DNA from: JANNWF01 sp052390415
GTDB taxonomy: Bacteria > Pseudomonadota > Gammaproteobacteria > Xanthomonadales > Xanthomonadaceae
DNA: 59,070 nucleotides
Assembly: GCA_052390415.1 (NCBI GenBank)
Contig: JBQTGY010000169.1
Span: forward strand, 1-59,070
Direction: 5' to 3'
A model generated the notes under the pieces. The model saw nothing but the letters and a program-made list of their open reading frames with translations. It did not search any database and had not been told where the DNA came from. The position numbers and the translations under genes are program-made. Shown piece by piece: positions 7,743 through 18,300 of the stretch. Position 1 is the first letter of the stretch, and the number at the start of each line of letters is the position of its first letter.

Positions 7743-9896
7743 TTAATCGGTCGCCCGCGTCCGCAAGCTCAGATCATCGGCGGCATTTGGACTGGCCAAT
7801 TGCACGCGATTGCGGCCTTCGCGTTTGGCGCGATACAGGGCGCGATCCGCGGCGGCGATCCATTCGTCGGTGTTGCTCAGCAGTTCGAGACTGATCATGG
7901 CCACGCCAAAGCTGCCGCTGCACGGAATGGGCACATCGTTGAACTCGAACGGATGGGCCAGGCTGATGCGCGCGTCTTCGGCGATCCTGAGCGCTTCGGC
8001 TTCGTCGGCAAACTCGACAATGATGATGAACTCTTCGCCACCCCAGCGGCCCAACTTGGCGCGCTCGGGCAGGGCATCGCGCATGCGCGCTGCGCTGCCG
8101 CGCAGCACGGCATCACCGGCCATGTGGCCATGGCGATCATTGATCTGTTTGAAGTGGTCGAGATCCACCAGGATCAGGCAGGCCGCGCCATCGGCACGGC
8201 CACGATGCCAGGCGCGTTCGATGTGGCCGAGCATGGCGCGGCGGTTGTCGATGCCGGTCAGCGCGTCGGTCGTTGCCATGTGCTCCAGCCGTTCGCTGGT
8301 TTTCAGCAGGGCGGCGTGCAATTGCGCCAGCTGGTCCCGATTGGTGCGCAGCTCGGCATTGGCACGCCGCATGGTGCGCACGCGAAAGTAGAGCAAGGTC
8401 AGCACTGCGATCAGCGCGATCATGCCGCTGATCAGGGCGACGCCGAAGTAGCGCTGACGTGTGAGCAGCAGGTCCTTGATCTGGCTCTCTTTGGTCAGCA
8501 GTTGTCGCTCAATGCGCGACTTCTCCTTTTCTCGGATCGCTTCCAACACGGCGATGCGACGGCCGGCGACGTCCATCGCCAACTCCTTGTCCAGCTTCTG
8601 GTGCGCTTTGCGGGTGACGTAGGCACTGGTGGCGTCGCCCAGACCCAGTTCGAGTTCGGCCACCACATCCAGCGCCGCTCGCTCAAGGATGCGATCACCC
8701 AGTTTGCGCGCGGCTTGCAGGGTCTTGCGGGCGTCCTGCAGGGTTTCTGCGGTTGCGCCCCGCGCGCTGTAGACGCGCACGCGGCTCAGGCCCAGCAGCA
8801 CCTGATCACGCACCGCCACACGGTCGTATTCCAGCCAGGCGCGATCGACCCAGCGTTTGGCTTCTTCCCAGTGACCGCGTACCAACTCAAGGTCGGCCAT
8901 GCGGCTGTAGGCATTGACCTTGTTCGGCGCGTTGCCGGATTCCTCGGCCATGGTCACCGCTTGTTCGATGAACACGGCAGCTTCATCGAAGCGCTCCATG
9001 TTCATCAGCGAGATGCCCAGTTCAGCCGTCAGGATGATGGCTTCGCGACGATTGCGGCGCTGGATCTGCGTCAGCGCCTCGCGCAGATATTCGGTGCCGC
9101 GCTCTTCATCGTCGAGGTTGCGATACAGCACGCCCAGCAAACGCAGGCTGCGCGCGATTTCAGCCTTGTCGGCACCGGCGCGAGCCAGTTCCAGCGCCTC
9201 CTTGTGTACGATCACCGCGTCGCTGAAGCGGCCCGTGCGGCCATGCAACATGCCGATCGAATTCAATTCGTGCGCCAACCAGACGCCGCCATGCGACTCA
9301 CGCAAGCGTTGTGCGGCGGCCCCGAACGATTTCAGCGCATCTTCGAACTGGCCCAGTTTGCGTTGCAGCACGCCTTCGTTGTGATCGAGCAGGGTTTGCC
9401 ATTCCGGATTGGGCAGCTCCGCAAGCTGGGTGCGCATCTGTTGCAGTGCGGCTTGCGCGCGATCCAGTCGATTGCGGTGCGTGTTGACCACCGCCATCGC
9501 CGTCAACGCGGCAAAACGCAGGTCGGGCTTGCCGATCTGGGCGCTGGTCTGGTCGAGTTCATCGAGCAGGGCGAACGTTGTTTCCTCGTGCTCAAGTTCG
9601 GTCTCGAACTCGATCAATGCCAAGGTCGCCCATGCGCGCGTGGTCGGGTCCGTGGCGGACTCGCGCATCGCCTCGGCCTGGTCACGCAGGTCGGAAGTGG
9701 AGCGATCCATGGTTGCCCGCAGGGCACGAACGGCGGCGGGTTGCGAGGCAAATTCGGCGTGCGCAGTCAGCGTTTCTGCCCGTGGCTGGGTCGCCAGAAA
9801 GCACAGTAGCCACGCAAGCAAGGCCAGCTGCCATACACGGTGCAAGCGACCTACTCCGTGTATGGCAACTGACCCTGGCGATCGCAGCGTCGACAT
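7743..9896 (-). CDS. Membrane diguanylate cyclase with TPR sensor region (GGDEF)
   Basis: The protein has 717 residues. An N-terminal signal or anchor (VWQLALLAWLLCFLATQ) is followed by about 400 residues of helical TPR-type repeats, predicted to be periplasmic. A transmembrane helix comes next (YFGVALISGMIALIAVLTLL), then a coiled coil, then a C-terminal GGDEF domain. The active loop reads GRWGGEEF, a functional variant of GGDEF, so c-di-GMP synthesis from GTP is expected. The usual RxxD inhibitory site just before it is not present (LPERAKLGRW), so product inhibition may be weak. The gene is monocistronic. The TPR part suggests control by a protein or peptide partner, which cannot be named. 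Confidence 0.92.
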   Translation of the reverse strand: MSTLRSPGSVAIHGVGRLHRVWQLALLAWLLCFLATQPRAETLTAHAEFASQPAAVRALRATMDRSTSDLRDQAEAMRESATDPTTRAWATLALIEFETELEHEETTFALLDELDQTSAQIGKPDLRFAALTAMAVVNTHRNRLDRAQAALQQMRTQLAELPNPEWQTLLDHNEGVLQRKLGQFEDALKSFGAAAQRLRESHGGVWLAHELNSIGMLHGRTGRFSDAVIVHKEALELARAGADKAEIARSLRLLGVLYRNLDDEERGTEYLREALTQIQRRNRREAIILTAELGISLMNMERFDEAAVFIEQAVTMAEESGNAPNKVNAYSRMADLELVRGHWEEAKRWVDRAWLEYDRVAVRDQVLLGLSRVRVYSARGATAETLQDARKTLQAARKLGDRILERAALDVVAELELGLGDATSAYVTRKAHQKLDKELAMDVAGRRIAVLEAIREKEKSRIERQLLTKESQIKDLLLTRQRYFGVALISGMIALIAVLTLLYFRVRTMRRANAELRTNRDQLAQLHAALLKTSERLEHMATTDALTGIDNRRAMLGHIERAWHRGRADGAACLILVDLDHFKQINDRHGHMAGDAVLRGSAARMRDALPERAKLGRWGGEEFIIIVEFADEAEALRIAEDARISLAHPFEFNDVPIPCSGSFGVAMISLELLSNTDEWIAAADRALYRAKREGRNRVQLASPNAADDLSLRTRATD

Positions 9897-9970
9897 GCGC
9901 GAAGTATGCGGCAGAGCCAGCGCGCCACGTCAACGCAAGTTCAGCGCCTGCATCACATTTTCAACGTCGC

Positions 9971-11242
9971 TCAGACAGGTGTCGGATCAACGGTGCTTTG
10001 ATGGGGCCAAGCGGTCGAGGGGCGCGCATCGCCGGCTGGCGCGCGCCGCATGTCGGTGTCGCCGGTCATCACAGACCACAGCTTGCCGAAGCGGCGAAAC
10101 ACGCTTTCCTTGATGTAAGGCACGCCGTGGCGGGCGCAAATGGCCTGCAGCCTCGGCGCTGCCTCGCGATACTTCAACATCGGCAGGTCGGGCCAGACGT
10201 GATGCTCGATCTGGTAATTGAGATAACCCTGCATGAAGTCAGCCAGATCGCTGCCGCCGGTGTAGTTCACCGAGCCGGCAACCTGGCGCAGGGCAAAGTC
10301 GCCGCGATCCTTGAAATGATCGTCGAAGCGATACACGTCGTCGCCCGCATGGTTGGGCACGATGATGAAAAACGCGTGCACATTGGTGACGAGTTCGGCC
10401 AGCAAGGAATTGATCAACACCGCCGCCCAGGCCCAGCTACCAAGCGGCAGGAACAGTGCAGGCACGACACCGAAGCGCAGCGCCGCATAGGGCAGCACAC
10501 AACGCAGCCAGAAGTGCAGGGCGCGTGGGGTGATCGGCAGCAGCAGCCGCTCGCCGGGATACAGCACCCGCCACGCATTGGCCATGTCGGCGGCGGCGCG
10601 CGCGGGTTGCTCGGCGCGACGTGCGCGCAACTGCTCGCGCCACGCCCAAAACGTGTTGGGCGCGTAATAGCTGAACTTCCAGGTCGCCATCAACAGCACG
10701 ATCAGCAGCCACTTCAGCGGTCGTGGCGTGGCCCGCAAGCGCAGCAGCCAGGCGTTGTGTTCGACCAGGTCGGGGTCGGCCAATTCACCGGTATGAAAGT
10801 GATGCAGCTGGTTGTGCTCGTGCGCCCAGGCCTGCGGGTGGATCCAGTCCGGCCAGTCAAGAAATCGACGCCAGCCGCGTGCATAACGCGCACTGGTGTG
10901 GCACTCAGCAACGCCAGGCACGCGGTCATAACCGCGATGCATCACGTGATGCGTGACCATCGTCCAGCGCGCCGAATTGCCCAGGCCGATCAGCAGGGCG
11001 CTGATGGGATTGGGCGCGATCCACGCGGTGGCATAGCCGATGGCGCTGCACACGCGTCCCCAGCGCTCCATCTTGCGCAGGTGGTCGATATCGGCCTGGC
11101 CAAGCTCGGCGACCAACTGCGCGCGCAAAGCCTGCACATCGGCGGCAAATGCTTCGCGGTCGATGGCGGGCAACGGCGTGGGCGCGACGTCGTTGGCAAC
11201 GCGCCATGGTTGCGGGTGATCGCTCGGTGGTGCCTGGGTCAT
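9971..11242 (-). CDS. Membrane fatty acid desaturase
   Basis: The protein has 423 residues from the ATG at 11242; a TTG five codons upstream is an alternative. The three histidine boxes of membrane di-iron desaturases are present: HHVMHRG, HEHNQLHHFH and YQIEHHVWPDLP. These sit between hydrophobic membrane spans (for example LLIVLLMATWKFSYY). The enzyme would introduce a double bond into an acyl chain, using oxygen and an electron donor. Which position and which lipid cannot be decided from sequence. It is monocistronic, between a diguanylate cyclase and an oxidoreductase with no functional tie. Confidence 0.9.
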   Translation of the reverse strand: MTQAPPSDHPQPWRVANDVAPTPLPAIDREAFAADVQALRAQLVAELGQADIDHLRKMERWGRVCSAIGYATAWIAPNPISALLIGLGNSARWTMVTHHVMHRGYDRVPGVAECHTSARYARGWRRFLDWPDWIHPQAWAHEHNQLHHFHTGELADPDLVEHNAWLLRLRATPRPLKWLLIVLLMATWKFSYYAPNTFWAWREQLRARRAEQPARAAADMANAWRVLYPGERLLLPITPRALHFWLRCVLPYAALRFGVVPALFLPLGSWAWAAVLINSLLAELVTNVHAFFIIVPNHAGDDVYRFDDHFKDRGDFALRQVAGSVNYTGGSDLADFMQGYLNYQIEHHVWPDLPMLKYREAAPRLQAICARHGVPYIKESVFRRFGKLWSVMTGDTDMRRAPAGDARPSTAWPHQSTVDPTPV

Positions 11243-11384
11243 CGGAACTGGTTGCAAGGTCGGAAATGAGGGTCTTGCTATTGTCTCAGCTCAGTATCGG
11301 TGCCGGGCTTGCGTTTCGATGAAATCTGCAAGCTTTGTCGGATGATCCTGGGACCACTCCGGTTACTCGCTGAGGAGATTATCG

Positions 11385-12383
11385 ATGCGCGCTGCGTACC
11401 TCACTGGTTATGGTGGCCCGGAGAAGTTGGTGCTCGGCGAGTTGCCCGAGCCGGTGCCGGGCCCGTTGGATCTATTGGTGCAAGTCGCCGGTGCCAGCAT
11501 CAATCCGGTCGATTTCAAGATTCGCCAAGGCAAGCTCAAATCGCTGATGGCGCTGAGCTTTCCGGCGGTGCTTGGGAATGACCTGTCGGGCACGGTGTTG
11601 GCGGTTGGCAGTGCAGTGCGCAACTTCAAGCCTGGCGATCAGGTCGTAGCGCGTCTCGGCAAAGATCGCATCGGCGCTTTCGCCGAGCGGGCGCTGGTGG
11701 CGCAATCCGATGCCGCATTGGCACCTGCCAGCATCGACTTGGTCGATGCCGCCGGATTGCCGCTGGCGGGACTGACCGCGTGGCAGGCATTGTTCGAGTA
11801 TGGCCGGCTGGAGGCGGGGCAACACCTGCTGGTGCACGCGGGTGCCGGTGGCGTCGGCCATCTGGCCTTGCAGCTGGGGCGTTGGAAGGGCGCCAAGGTG
11901 AGTACGACCGCCAGCTCGCGCAATCGCGCGCGCTGTATCGGCTGGGGCGCTGACCTGGTGGTCGACCATCACAGCCAGAAGTTCGAGCAACGGATCGAAC
12001 CGGTGGACGTTGCCCTGGACACGCTGGGTGGCGAAGTGCTGCGACGCACGATCAAACACACTCGCGTGGGCGGACGCGTGATCTCGATTGCCGCCTTGCC
12101 AACGCCGCAGGTCATGCGCGAATGGGGCGGTCCGCCCGCCTTGGCTTGGGTGTTGACCCTGCTGACATGGCGCGAACGCGCACTCGCCCGTTCGCGCGAT
12201 GTCGAGTATCGCTACCTGTTCATGCGTCCGGATGGCGCCGGTTTGGCCAAGTTGGTCGAGCTGGTGGATGCCGACCACCTCGAAGTCGTCATCGAGCGCC
12301 GCTATCCCCTGAGTGAAGCACTCGCCGCCATGGCCCACGTCGAGAGTGGGCGCACGGTGGGCAAGGTGGTGCTGGTGCCCTGA
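11385..12383 (+). CDS. NAD(P)-dependent quinone-oxidoreductase-like MDR enzyme
   Basis: A 332-residue medium-chain dehydrogenase/reductase. The GroES-like N-terminal half carries NPVDFKIRQGKL and FPAVLGNDLSGTV. The nucleotide-binding half has the Rossmann loop HAGAGGVGHLALQLGR. The zinc ligands of alcohol dehydrogenases are absent, which places it in the zinc-free quinone oxidoreductase/enone reductase branch. The substrate is unknown. The GAGGAG-like sequence (CTGAGGAGATT) about 10 bases upstream supports the start. It converges on the thioredoxin gene with only six bases between their ends. Confidence 0.88.
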   Translation: MRAAYLTGYGGPEKLVLGELPEPVPGPLDLLVQVAGASINPVDFKIRQGKLKSLMALSFPAVLGNDLSGTVLAVGSAVRNFKPGDQVVARLGKDRIGAFAERALVAQSDAALAPASIDLVDAAGLPLAGLTAWQALFEYGRLEAGQHLLVHAGAGGVGHLALQLGRWKGAKVSTTASSRNRARCIGWGADLVVDHHSQKFEQRIEPVDVALDTLGGEVLRRTIKHTRVGGRVISIAALPTPQVMREWGGPPALAWVLTLLTWRERALARSRDVEYRYLFMRPDGAGLAKLVELVDADHLEVVIERRYPLSEALAAMAHVESGRTVGKVVLVP

Positions 12384-12389
12384 TTCGGT

Positions 12390-12920
12390 CTACTTGGCGG
12401 GAGCAGCCAGTAGTGCGAGCACGCTTGCGCGCACCGACTCGGCGGATGCGCCGTCTGGACGTGCGTACAGCAGCTTGCCGTCACTGCCCACCAGATACAG
12501 TTTGGGCGTGCCCATCACGCCGTACTGCTTGCCAATGGCGTCGCCATCGCGCACCAAGGTCATGCTGGGGCTCAACTGCGTGAGCACCGCGACCGGATCG
12601 GCGTCTGCAGGTTCCATCATATCCACGGCGTATACATCGAGCTTGTGTGCGCCGACCTCTTCGATCAGTGCCTGCAGCGGTGGCATCAATGCCTTGCAGA
12701 ATCCGCACCACGTTGCCCAAAAAAAAATCAGTGCCGGCTTTTCAAGCGTGGTCGGATCAAATCGAACGGGTTTGTGGTCGGCATCGAGGCCGGCAAAAGC
12801 GGGCGGCAAACTGCCCACTTGCGGCGTTGCGGCAATGGTGGGGGCTGATAGCAGCAGCGCAAAAAAACCAGCAACTGCGGTTTGCAGCAAGCGCAAGCGA
12901 AAAGGTTGGCGCTGAATCAT
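12390..12920 (-). CDS. TlpA/ResA-type periplasmic thioredoxin-fold protein
   Basis: The protein has 176 residues. The start at 12920 is chosen because AGGAG lies 7 bases upstream and the N-terminus is a signal peptide (LLQTAVAGFFALLLSAPTIA). The open frame extends far upstream, but only by overlapping maf. The mature part is a TlpA-like thioredoxin fold with redox motif WATWCGFCK and the cis-proline loop GVMGTPKLYLV. It should act in the periplasm as a thiol-disulfide reductant, for example in cytochrome maturation or repair of oxidised proteins. No redox partner gene is adjacent. Confidence 0.9.
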   Translation of the reverse strand: MIQRQPFRLRLLQTAVAGFFALLLSAPTIAATPQVGSLPPAFAGLDADHKPVRFDPTTLEKPALIFFWATWCGFCKALMPPLQALIEEVGAHKLDVYAVDMMEPADADPVAVLTQLSPSMTLVRDGDAIGKQYGVMGTPKLYLVGSDGKLLYARPDGASAESVRASVLALLAAPAK

Positions 12921-13217
12921 GTGGCTCTCCTGATACTGGGTGGGGCAGGCGACCGCGCAACGGCTGCTGACGTGCATGCCGTTCAAGGAGACCGCTGACA
13001 CGCATTTCGGTTCAACCGCGGGATTCGTCCGGCTCAATCTGTTCGCTGCGGGGATTTGCACCCACGGGCTGGGCATGCAGCGAATGTCGCGACGAGTGGA
13101 AGTGGATGGCATCGAAATCCATCGGATAGGTGTACACCCTATCGGCGGCATTGTCGGTCTAATGTCGGAGCATTGCTCGGCCGCAGGGCATGGCCCACGC
13201 GCTGCTAAGCTCTGCCG
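12921..13217. other. Gene-free stretch between divergent thioredoxin and maf genes
   Basis: No supportable coding sequence is seen; open frames here lack ribosome binding sites and family motifs. The one notable feature is a quasi-palindrome at 13125-13143, with GGTGTACACC on one strand flanked by GATA and TATC halves and broken by one extra base. It could be an operator for either divergent gene, but nothing nearby identifies a regulator. Confidence 0.5.
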
Positions 13218-13814
13218 ATGCTCTATCTCGCTTCGCAATCGCCGCGCCGAGCCCAGTTGTTGGAACAACTTGGGCTGCGCTTTGGTGTGCTCAACGTCGA
13301 AATCGTCGAATGCCGTGAGGCAGGCGAGGCGGCACTCGACTATGGTCGGCGCGTGGCACGCGAAAAAGCCGGGGCAGGATTGTTGAAGGTGATGGCGTCG
13401 CCCGGCGCGGTGGTTTTGGGTGCAGATACCGAGGTGGTGCTCGATGATGAAGTGTTCGGCAAGCCCGGCGACGCCGATGACGCCGCCCGCATGCTGAGGC
13501 GATTGGCGGGGCGCACGCATCGCGTGGTCTCCGCCGTATGCGTGCTCAGCGCCGGTCGCGAGGTGCAGATGGTGCAAGTCTCCGAGGTCACGTTCGCGGC
13601 ACTCACACCGGCGCAGATTGCTGCCTATGTCGCTACGGCTGAACCTTTTGGCAAGGCTGGCGGCTACGCCATTCAGGGCGCAGCAGCCGCCTTTATTGAA
13701 CACTTGTCTGGTAGTTATTCCGGGGTGATGGGTTTGCCGCTGTTTGAGACCGCGCAGCTTTTGCGCGACTTCGGCGTGTTACCCGGCCCCAGCCACTTTT
13801 CTCTTTTGAAATGA
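13218..13814 (+). CDS. maf: Maf-family nucleoside triphosphate pyrophosphatase
   Basis: A 198-residue Maf/HAM1-like nucleotide pyrophosphatase, hydrolysing dTTP/UTP and modified nucleotides to monophosphates as a house-cleaning function. The diagnostic N-terminus LYLASQSPRRAQLLEQLGL carries the phosphate-binding SxSPRR. Further signatures are VLGADTEVVLDDEVFGKP and YAIQGAAAAFIEHLSGSYSGVMGLPL. In Gammaproteobacteria this gene (yhdE) sits before rng and yhdP, exactly as here, with 9 bases to rng. The start MLYLASQ fits the family. The ribosome binding site is weak. Confidence 0.95.
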   Translation: MLYLASQSPRRAQLLEQLGLRFGVLNVEIVECREAGEAALDYGRRVAREKAGAGLLKVMASPGAVVLGADTEVVLDDEVFGKPGDADDAARMLRRLAGRTHRVVSAVCVLSAGREVQMVQVSEVTFAALTPAQIAAYVATAEPFGKAGGYAIQGAAAAFIEHLSGSYSGVMGLPLFETAQLLRDFGVLPGPSHFSLLK

Positions 13815-13823
13815 ACATCTCTC

Positions 13824-15317
13824 GTGTCCGAAGAAATCCTGATCAACGTGACCCCACGCGAAACCCGCGTGGCGGTCGTCGAAAATGGCATGTTGCAAGA
13901 GGTCCAGCTTGAGCGAGCCTCGAAGCGCGGGTATGTAGGCAACATCTACAAGGGCCGCGTGCTGCGGGTGATGCCGGGCATGCAGGCGGCGTTCGTTGAT
14001 GTCGGATTGCAGCGCGCGGCATTCCTGCATGCCTCCGATATCGTGCGCGCCTTGCCACTGGTGGCTGCCGTAAATGGCGACAGTGAGGAAACCAATGGAA
14101 GCGCGCCGCCAACGCCGCCGATCCACGAACTGGTTCGCGATGGTCAGGACGTGATCGTGCAGGTGGTCAAGGACCCGATTGGCAGCAAGGGTGCGCGACT
14201 CACTACCCAGCTCAGTATTCCCTCGCGATTCATGGTCTTGCTGCCCTACGCCAAGGTGTTGGGCGTGTCGGTACGGATCGAAGACGAAGCAGAGCGCGCG
14301 CGCTTGAAGGCAGTCCTGGCAGGTGCACTGGGCGAAAACCCGCTGGGTTATATCGTGCGGACCAACGCCGACGGTCAAGCCGGCGAGTCCTTGCTCGAAG
14401 ACGTGGCGTATCTGGGCTTGGCGTGGCAAGCCATTCAAGACGCCGTGGCGACGGTGGCGGTAGGTGGCTGCGTGTATGAGGACTTGTCTTTGCCGCTGCG
14501 CGCCATGCGTGATTTGATGCGCGCCGACGTCGAAAAAGTGCGGGTCGACTCACGCGAAACGTGGGAGCGCATGGTTCAGTTCGTGAGCCGATTCATGCCG
14601 GACCTGGTGGACCGACTGGAGCACTATCCCGGTGAGCGGCCAATCTTTGACTTGTTCGGCGTCGAGGATGAAATCCAGAAGGCTTTGCAGTGTGACGTGC
14701 CGCTGAAATCGGGTGGCTCCATCGTCATTGATCAAACCGAGGCGATGACCACGGTCGACGTCAATACCGGCGCATTTCTGGGCCACCGCAATCTCGAAGA
14801 CACCGTGTACCGGACCAATCTGGAAGCCGCGCAAGCGGTGGCGCGGCAACTGCGACTGCGCAATCTTGGCGGCATCATCATCATCGATTTCATCGACATG
14901 ACCGATGCCGAGCATCGTCGGCAGGTGCTGCGCCAACTGGAGAAGGCGCTGGCGCGTGATCATGCGAAGACGACGACCTACGACTTCTCGCCGCTGGGCC
15001 TGGTGGAGATGACGCGCAAGCGCACCACCGAAAGTCTGGAGCGCCAATTGTGCGAGCCCTGCACCCAGTGCAATGGCCGCGGCACGGTGAAGTCGGCCGA
15101 GACCGTGTGTTACGAGATCTTTCGCGAGATCACCCGCGCCGTGCGCCAATTCGAAGCGCAGAAATTGCTGGTGCTGGCGTCGCCGAAAGTGGTCGCCAAG
15201 ATCCTCGATGAAGAATCGGCTGCGGTCGCCGAGTTGGAAGAATTCATCGGCAAATCGATTCGCTTGCAGGCCGATGAGCAATACCAGCAGGAGCAGTACG
15301 ACGTTGTGCTTCTGTAA
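13824..15317 (+). CDS. rng: Ribonuclease G
   Basis: A 497-residue RNase E/G family endoribonuclease that processes the 5' end of 16S rRNA and takes part in mRNA decay. It starts with GTG at 13824 (SEEILINVTPRETRVAVVE), the canonical RNase G beginning. The S1-like RNA-binding region around residues 38-130 begins GNIYKGRVLRVMPGMQAAFVD. The DNase-I-like catalytic part includes TVDVNTGAFLG. The zinc-link cysteines are visible in CEPCTQCNGRGTV. It lacks the long C-terminal scaffold of RNase E. It is co-directional with maf and yhdP. Confidence 0.96.
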   Translation: MSEEILINVTPRETRVAVVENGMLQEVQLERASKRGYVGNIYKGRVLRVMPGMQAAFVDVGLQRAAFLHASDIVRALPLVAAVNGDSEETNGSAPPTPPIHELVRDGQDVIVQVVKDPIGSKGARLTTQLSIPSRFMVLLPYAKVLGVSVRIEDEAERARLKAVLAGALGENPLGYIVRTNADGQAGESLLEDVAYLGLAWQAIQDAVATVAVGGCVYEDLSLPLRAMRDLMRADVEKVRVDSRETWERMVQFVSRFMPDLVDRLEHYPGERPIFDLFGVEDEIQKALQCDVPLKSGGSIVIDQTEAMTTVDVNTGAFLGHRNLEDTVYRTNLEAAQAVARQLRLRNLGGIIIIDFIDMTDAEHRRQVLRQLEKALARDHAKTTTYDFSPLGLVEMTRKRTTESLERQLCEPCTQCNGRGTVKSAETVCYEIFREITRAVRQFEAQKLLVLASPKVVAKILDEESAAVAELEEFIGKSIRLQADEQYQQEQYDVVLL

Positions 15318-15344
15318 CTGCCACTACGCACGGGTGATGGGCGC

Positions 15345-18300
15345 ATGAGCCCCGCCGTTCGGCCAGCGCGTCGACGCTTGCAGCGCCTGCGCCGTCTGGT
15401 TGGTTATGGCGCGGCCAGCCTGATCATTGTTGCTGGGCTGCTGGTGGCAACGATCAGCCAATTGTTGCCGCTGCTGGAGCGCGACCCGCAAGCGGTGGCA
15501 GCGTGGATCAGTCAACGCGTTGGGCGGCCAGTCGCGATCAGCGCGCTCACTGCACGCTGGGAACGCAACGGTCCATTGCTCGACCTTTCCGGCTTCACCA
15601 TTGGCGCCGGCGATGAGCAACTCAGCATCGGCCGAGCGGCGTTGCGTGTTGACCTGTATGCAGGCTTGTTGCCCGGCAGGCCGCTGGCATCGCTGCAACT
15701 GGACGATCTGGACTTGACGCTCGAGCGTGATCCCGACGGTCGTTGGCGTTTGCACGGAATCGTGCGTCAGTCCACGCCGTTCGAACTCAGTCAGTTGGAT
15801 GGTTTGGGCGAGTTGCTTATCGAGCACGCCACGCTGACCGTTGAAGATGCGGCCAGTGGGCAGTCGTGGTTGCTGCCGCGTCTGGATGCGCGGCTGCGCG
15901 CGCAGGGCGGACGCCTGCAGTTTGCCGCTGCCGCGTATGCCGATGGGTTGTTGCCTTTGCGTATCAATGGCGACATCGAAACCGCGCACGAGCGCGGTCG
16001 CCTGTATGTGCAAGCCGAGCAGTTGGATCTCGCCGCATGGGCGGCGGGTATCGCCGCCAAAGGGCTGGCCATCCGTGCCGGCACCTTGTCCACCGAAGTG
16101 TGGCTCGATATCGATGCCGGTGAGATCGTGGCCGGTGAATTCGATACACGCGCCCTTTCGCTGACGCTGGCGCAGCCGCTGGCAAAGGTGACTCAGTCCG
16201 CGTCGAACGAGCCTGCGCAGGCGCAACTGTCAAGGCCTGTCGCTGCGAGCCTCACGACGCCCGTGCTGCCGCGGGTCAGCGCGCCTGCAGCCATTACTCC
16301 GTCCCCCATGCGCGGGCGATTTGCACGCACGCCCGACGGTTGGAAGGCGGGTATCGATGCCGACGATGGCGCCTGGATTCGCGCCGCCCAGCAAGGTGCA
16401 AGCCGGCACATCGAGGCCGGTGCGGTGGAGATATCCGACCTGATCGCGCTGCTGCCGCCCAGCTCAACCGCCGAAATGCAGCTGGTGGATCGCTTGCGCG
16501 AAGCGGCAGCGCGCGGCCGCATCGAATCGCTGCGTGCGGAGTTCCAGGACGACACATTGCAGCGTCTGGATGCGCGATTGCACGAGTTGGGAGCCACCCA
16601 GGTGGGCGAGCGGCCAGGCTTCAGCGGTTTGTCCGCGACGGTGCAATGGCAGGACCAACAGCTGGCCGCACACATCACCAGCCCCAACTTCGTCATCGAA
16701 TGGCCGGTGGCATTGCGCGAACCCTTGCCGATGGCCTTGGCCGGAACCGTAGATTTGTTGAAGCCCGACGCCTATTGGCAACTTGCCACCGACCAGCTGA
16801 CCGCGCGTGGCAGCGATTTCGCTTTTGATGTCGCCGGCTCCCTGACCTTCGATGGCAAGCGTCCGAGCAGCGATTTGCGAGCCGTGGTGTTTGAAGGCCC
16901 CATCGTCGCCGCCAAGCGCTTCTGGATGTTGCATCGAATGCCGCCCACTGCCGTGAAGTGGCTGGATGAAAGTCTGCTCGACGGCCGCTTGCTGAGTGGG
17001 CATCTGCTGCTGACCGGTGACCTCGACCATTGGCCATTCGCCGGCAACGAGGGTCGTTTGATTGCCGAAGCGGAGGTCGCCGATGTCAGTGTCCGCTATC
17101 TGCCGGACTGGCCCATCGCAACCAATTTGAATGGTCGCGCGACCTTCCTCAATCGCAGCATCGGCGTCGATGTGGCCTCGGAGCTGCTGGGCAATCACGT
17201 GCAGCGCGCCGTGGGTGGCATTGCCTCGACCAAGGAACCTCGCCTGCTGCTGGACATCAGCGGCGGCGGCAGTGGCGCCGACCTGATGAACCTGTTGCGC
17301 AGCAGCCCGTTGCAGAAGAAGTACGCGGACAGCTTTGACGCCATCAGCGTCGGCGGCGAAGCGGCGGTGGCGCTGAGTCTGGATATTCCCTTGGCCAAAC
17401 GTTTGGGCGCGTTTTCCATGCGCGGCACCGCACAGCTGAGCGAAGCGGATCTGCGCGACTCGCGCTGGGGCATCGCGCTGGATGCGGCGCAAGGCGAGCT
17501 GCGTTTCTCCGAACGTGGTCTGGATGCCGATGCCATCGAGGTGCTGTATTCCGGCCAACCGGCGCGTTTTGCGATCGCCTTGGGCAGTCATACGGAAAAG
17601 CCACAGAACGCAGTGGAAAGCTCCCTGCAAGGGCGCCTGAGTGTCGACACCTTGCTGGATTTTCAGCCCGGTTTGAGCTGGCTGAAACCGCATATGGAGG
17701 GGACCTCGGACTGGCGGATCGCGGTGGCGCTGCCGTTGGCTTCGTTGCCAATCGACAGCCAGGCCGACGGCCCAACTGCCGCCGCTGTCCACGCCAATGA
17801 TGCGCAGGCAGACAGCGGCGCAGCGACTTCCGCTGCGGCACCGGGTGACAGTGCGACCGTCGCCGTGATTCGTCCGCTGGGTGCAGCCCAACTCAGCATT
17901 CGCTCTGACCTGGTCGGCACTACCTTGAGTCTGCCTGCACCCTTGAGCAAGGCGGCCAGCGTGCGCCTGCCATTGCGCGCCTTGGCGACGTTTGCACCCA
18001 CGGGAGTGGATGCGCCAATGGCCTTGGACCTGCACCTCGGCAGCCTGCTGCGGCTGTATGGGCAGCTGGGCGAGGAAGCCAGTTTCAATGGCGTCGCCGC
18101 GTTTGGAGAATCGGACGAGGTATTGGCGCCGACGCGTGGTTTGCGCGTGGTCGGCCAGGTGCCGGTGATCGATGCCTCGGCGTGGGCCGCAATGGCGGCC
18201 AGCAGTGCGACCGGGGAAGGTGTGGTGGTCGACGTTGACCTGTTTGCCGGCGTGCTCGACATGCTCGACCGCAGTTTTGCCGAGACCCGAGTGCGCATGG

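Noticed and set aside
7638..9809. A 723-codon open frame on the plus strand opposite the diguanylate cyclase.
   Set aside because: Low-complexity Gln/His/Ala-rich product with no motif; a shadow of GC-rich codon use on the true gene's opposite strand.
13125..13143. GATA-GGTGTACACC-TATC quasi-palindrome as a firm operator.
   Set aside because: One extra base breaks the symmetry and no regulator is adjacent; kept only as a note on the gene-free stretch.
12940..13386. A 148-codon plus-strand frame between the thioredoxin and maf genes.
   Set aside because: It runs into maf in another frame, lacks a ribosome binding site and shows no motif.
12921..13703. Upstream extension of the thioredoxin gene to 437 codons.
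   Set aside because: It would overlap most of maf; the internal start has a strong ribosome binding site and a clean signal peptide.
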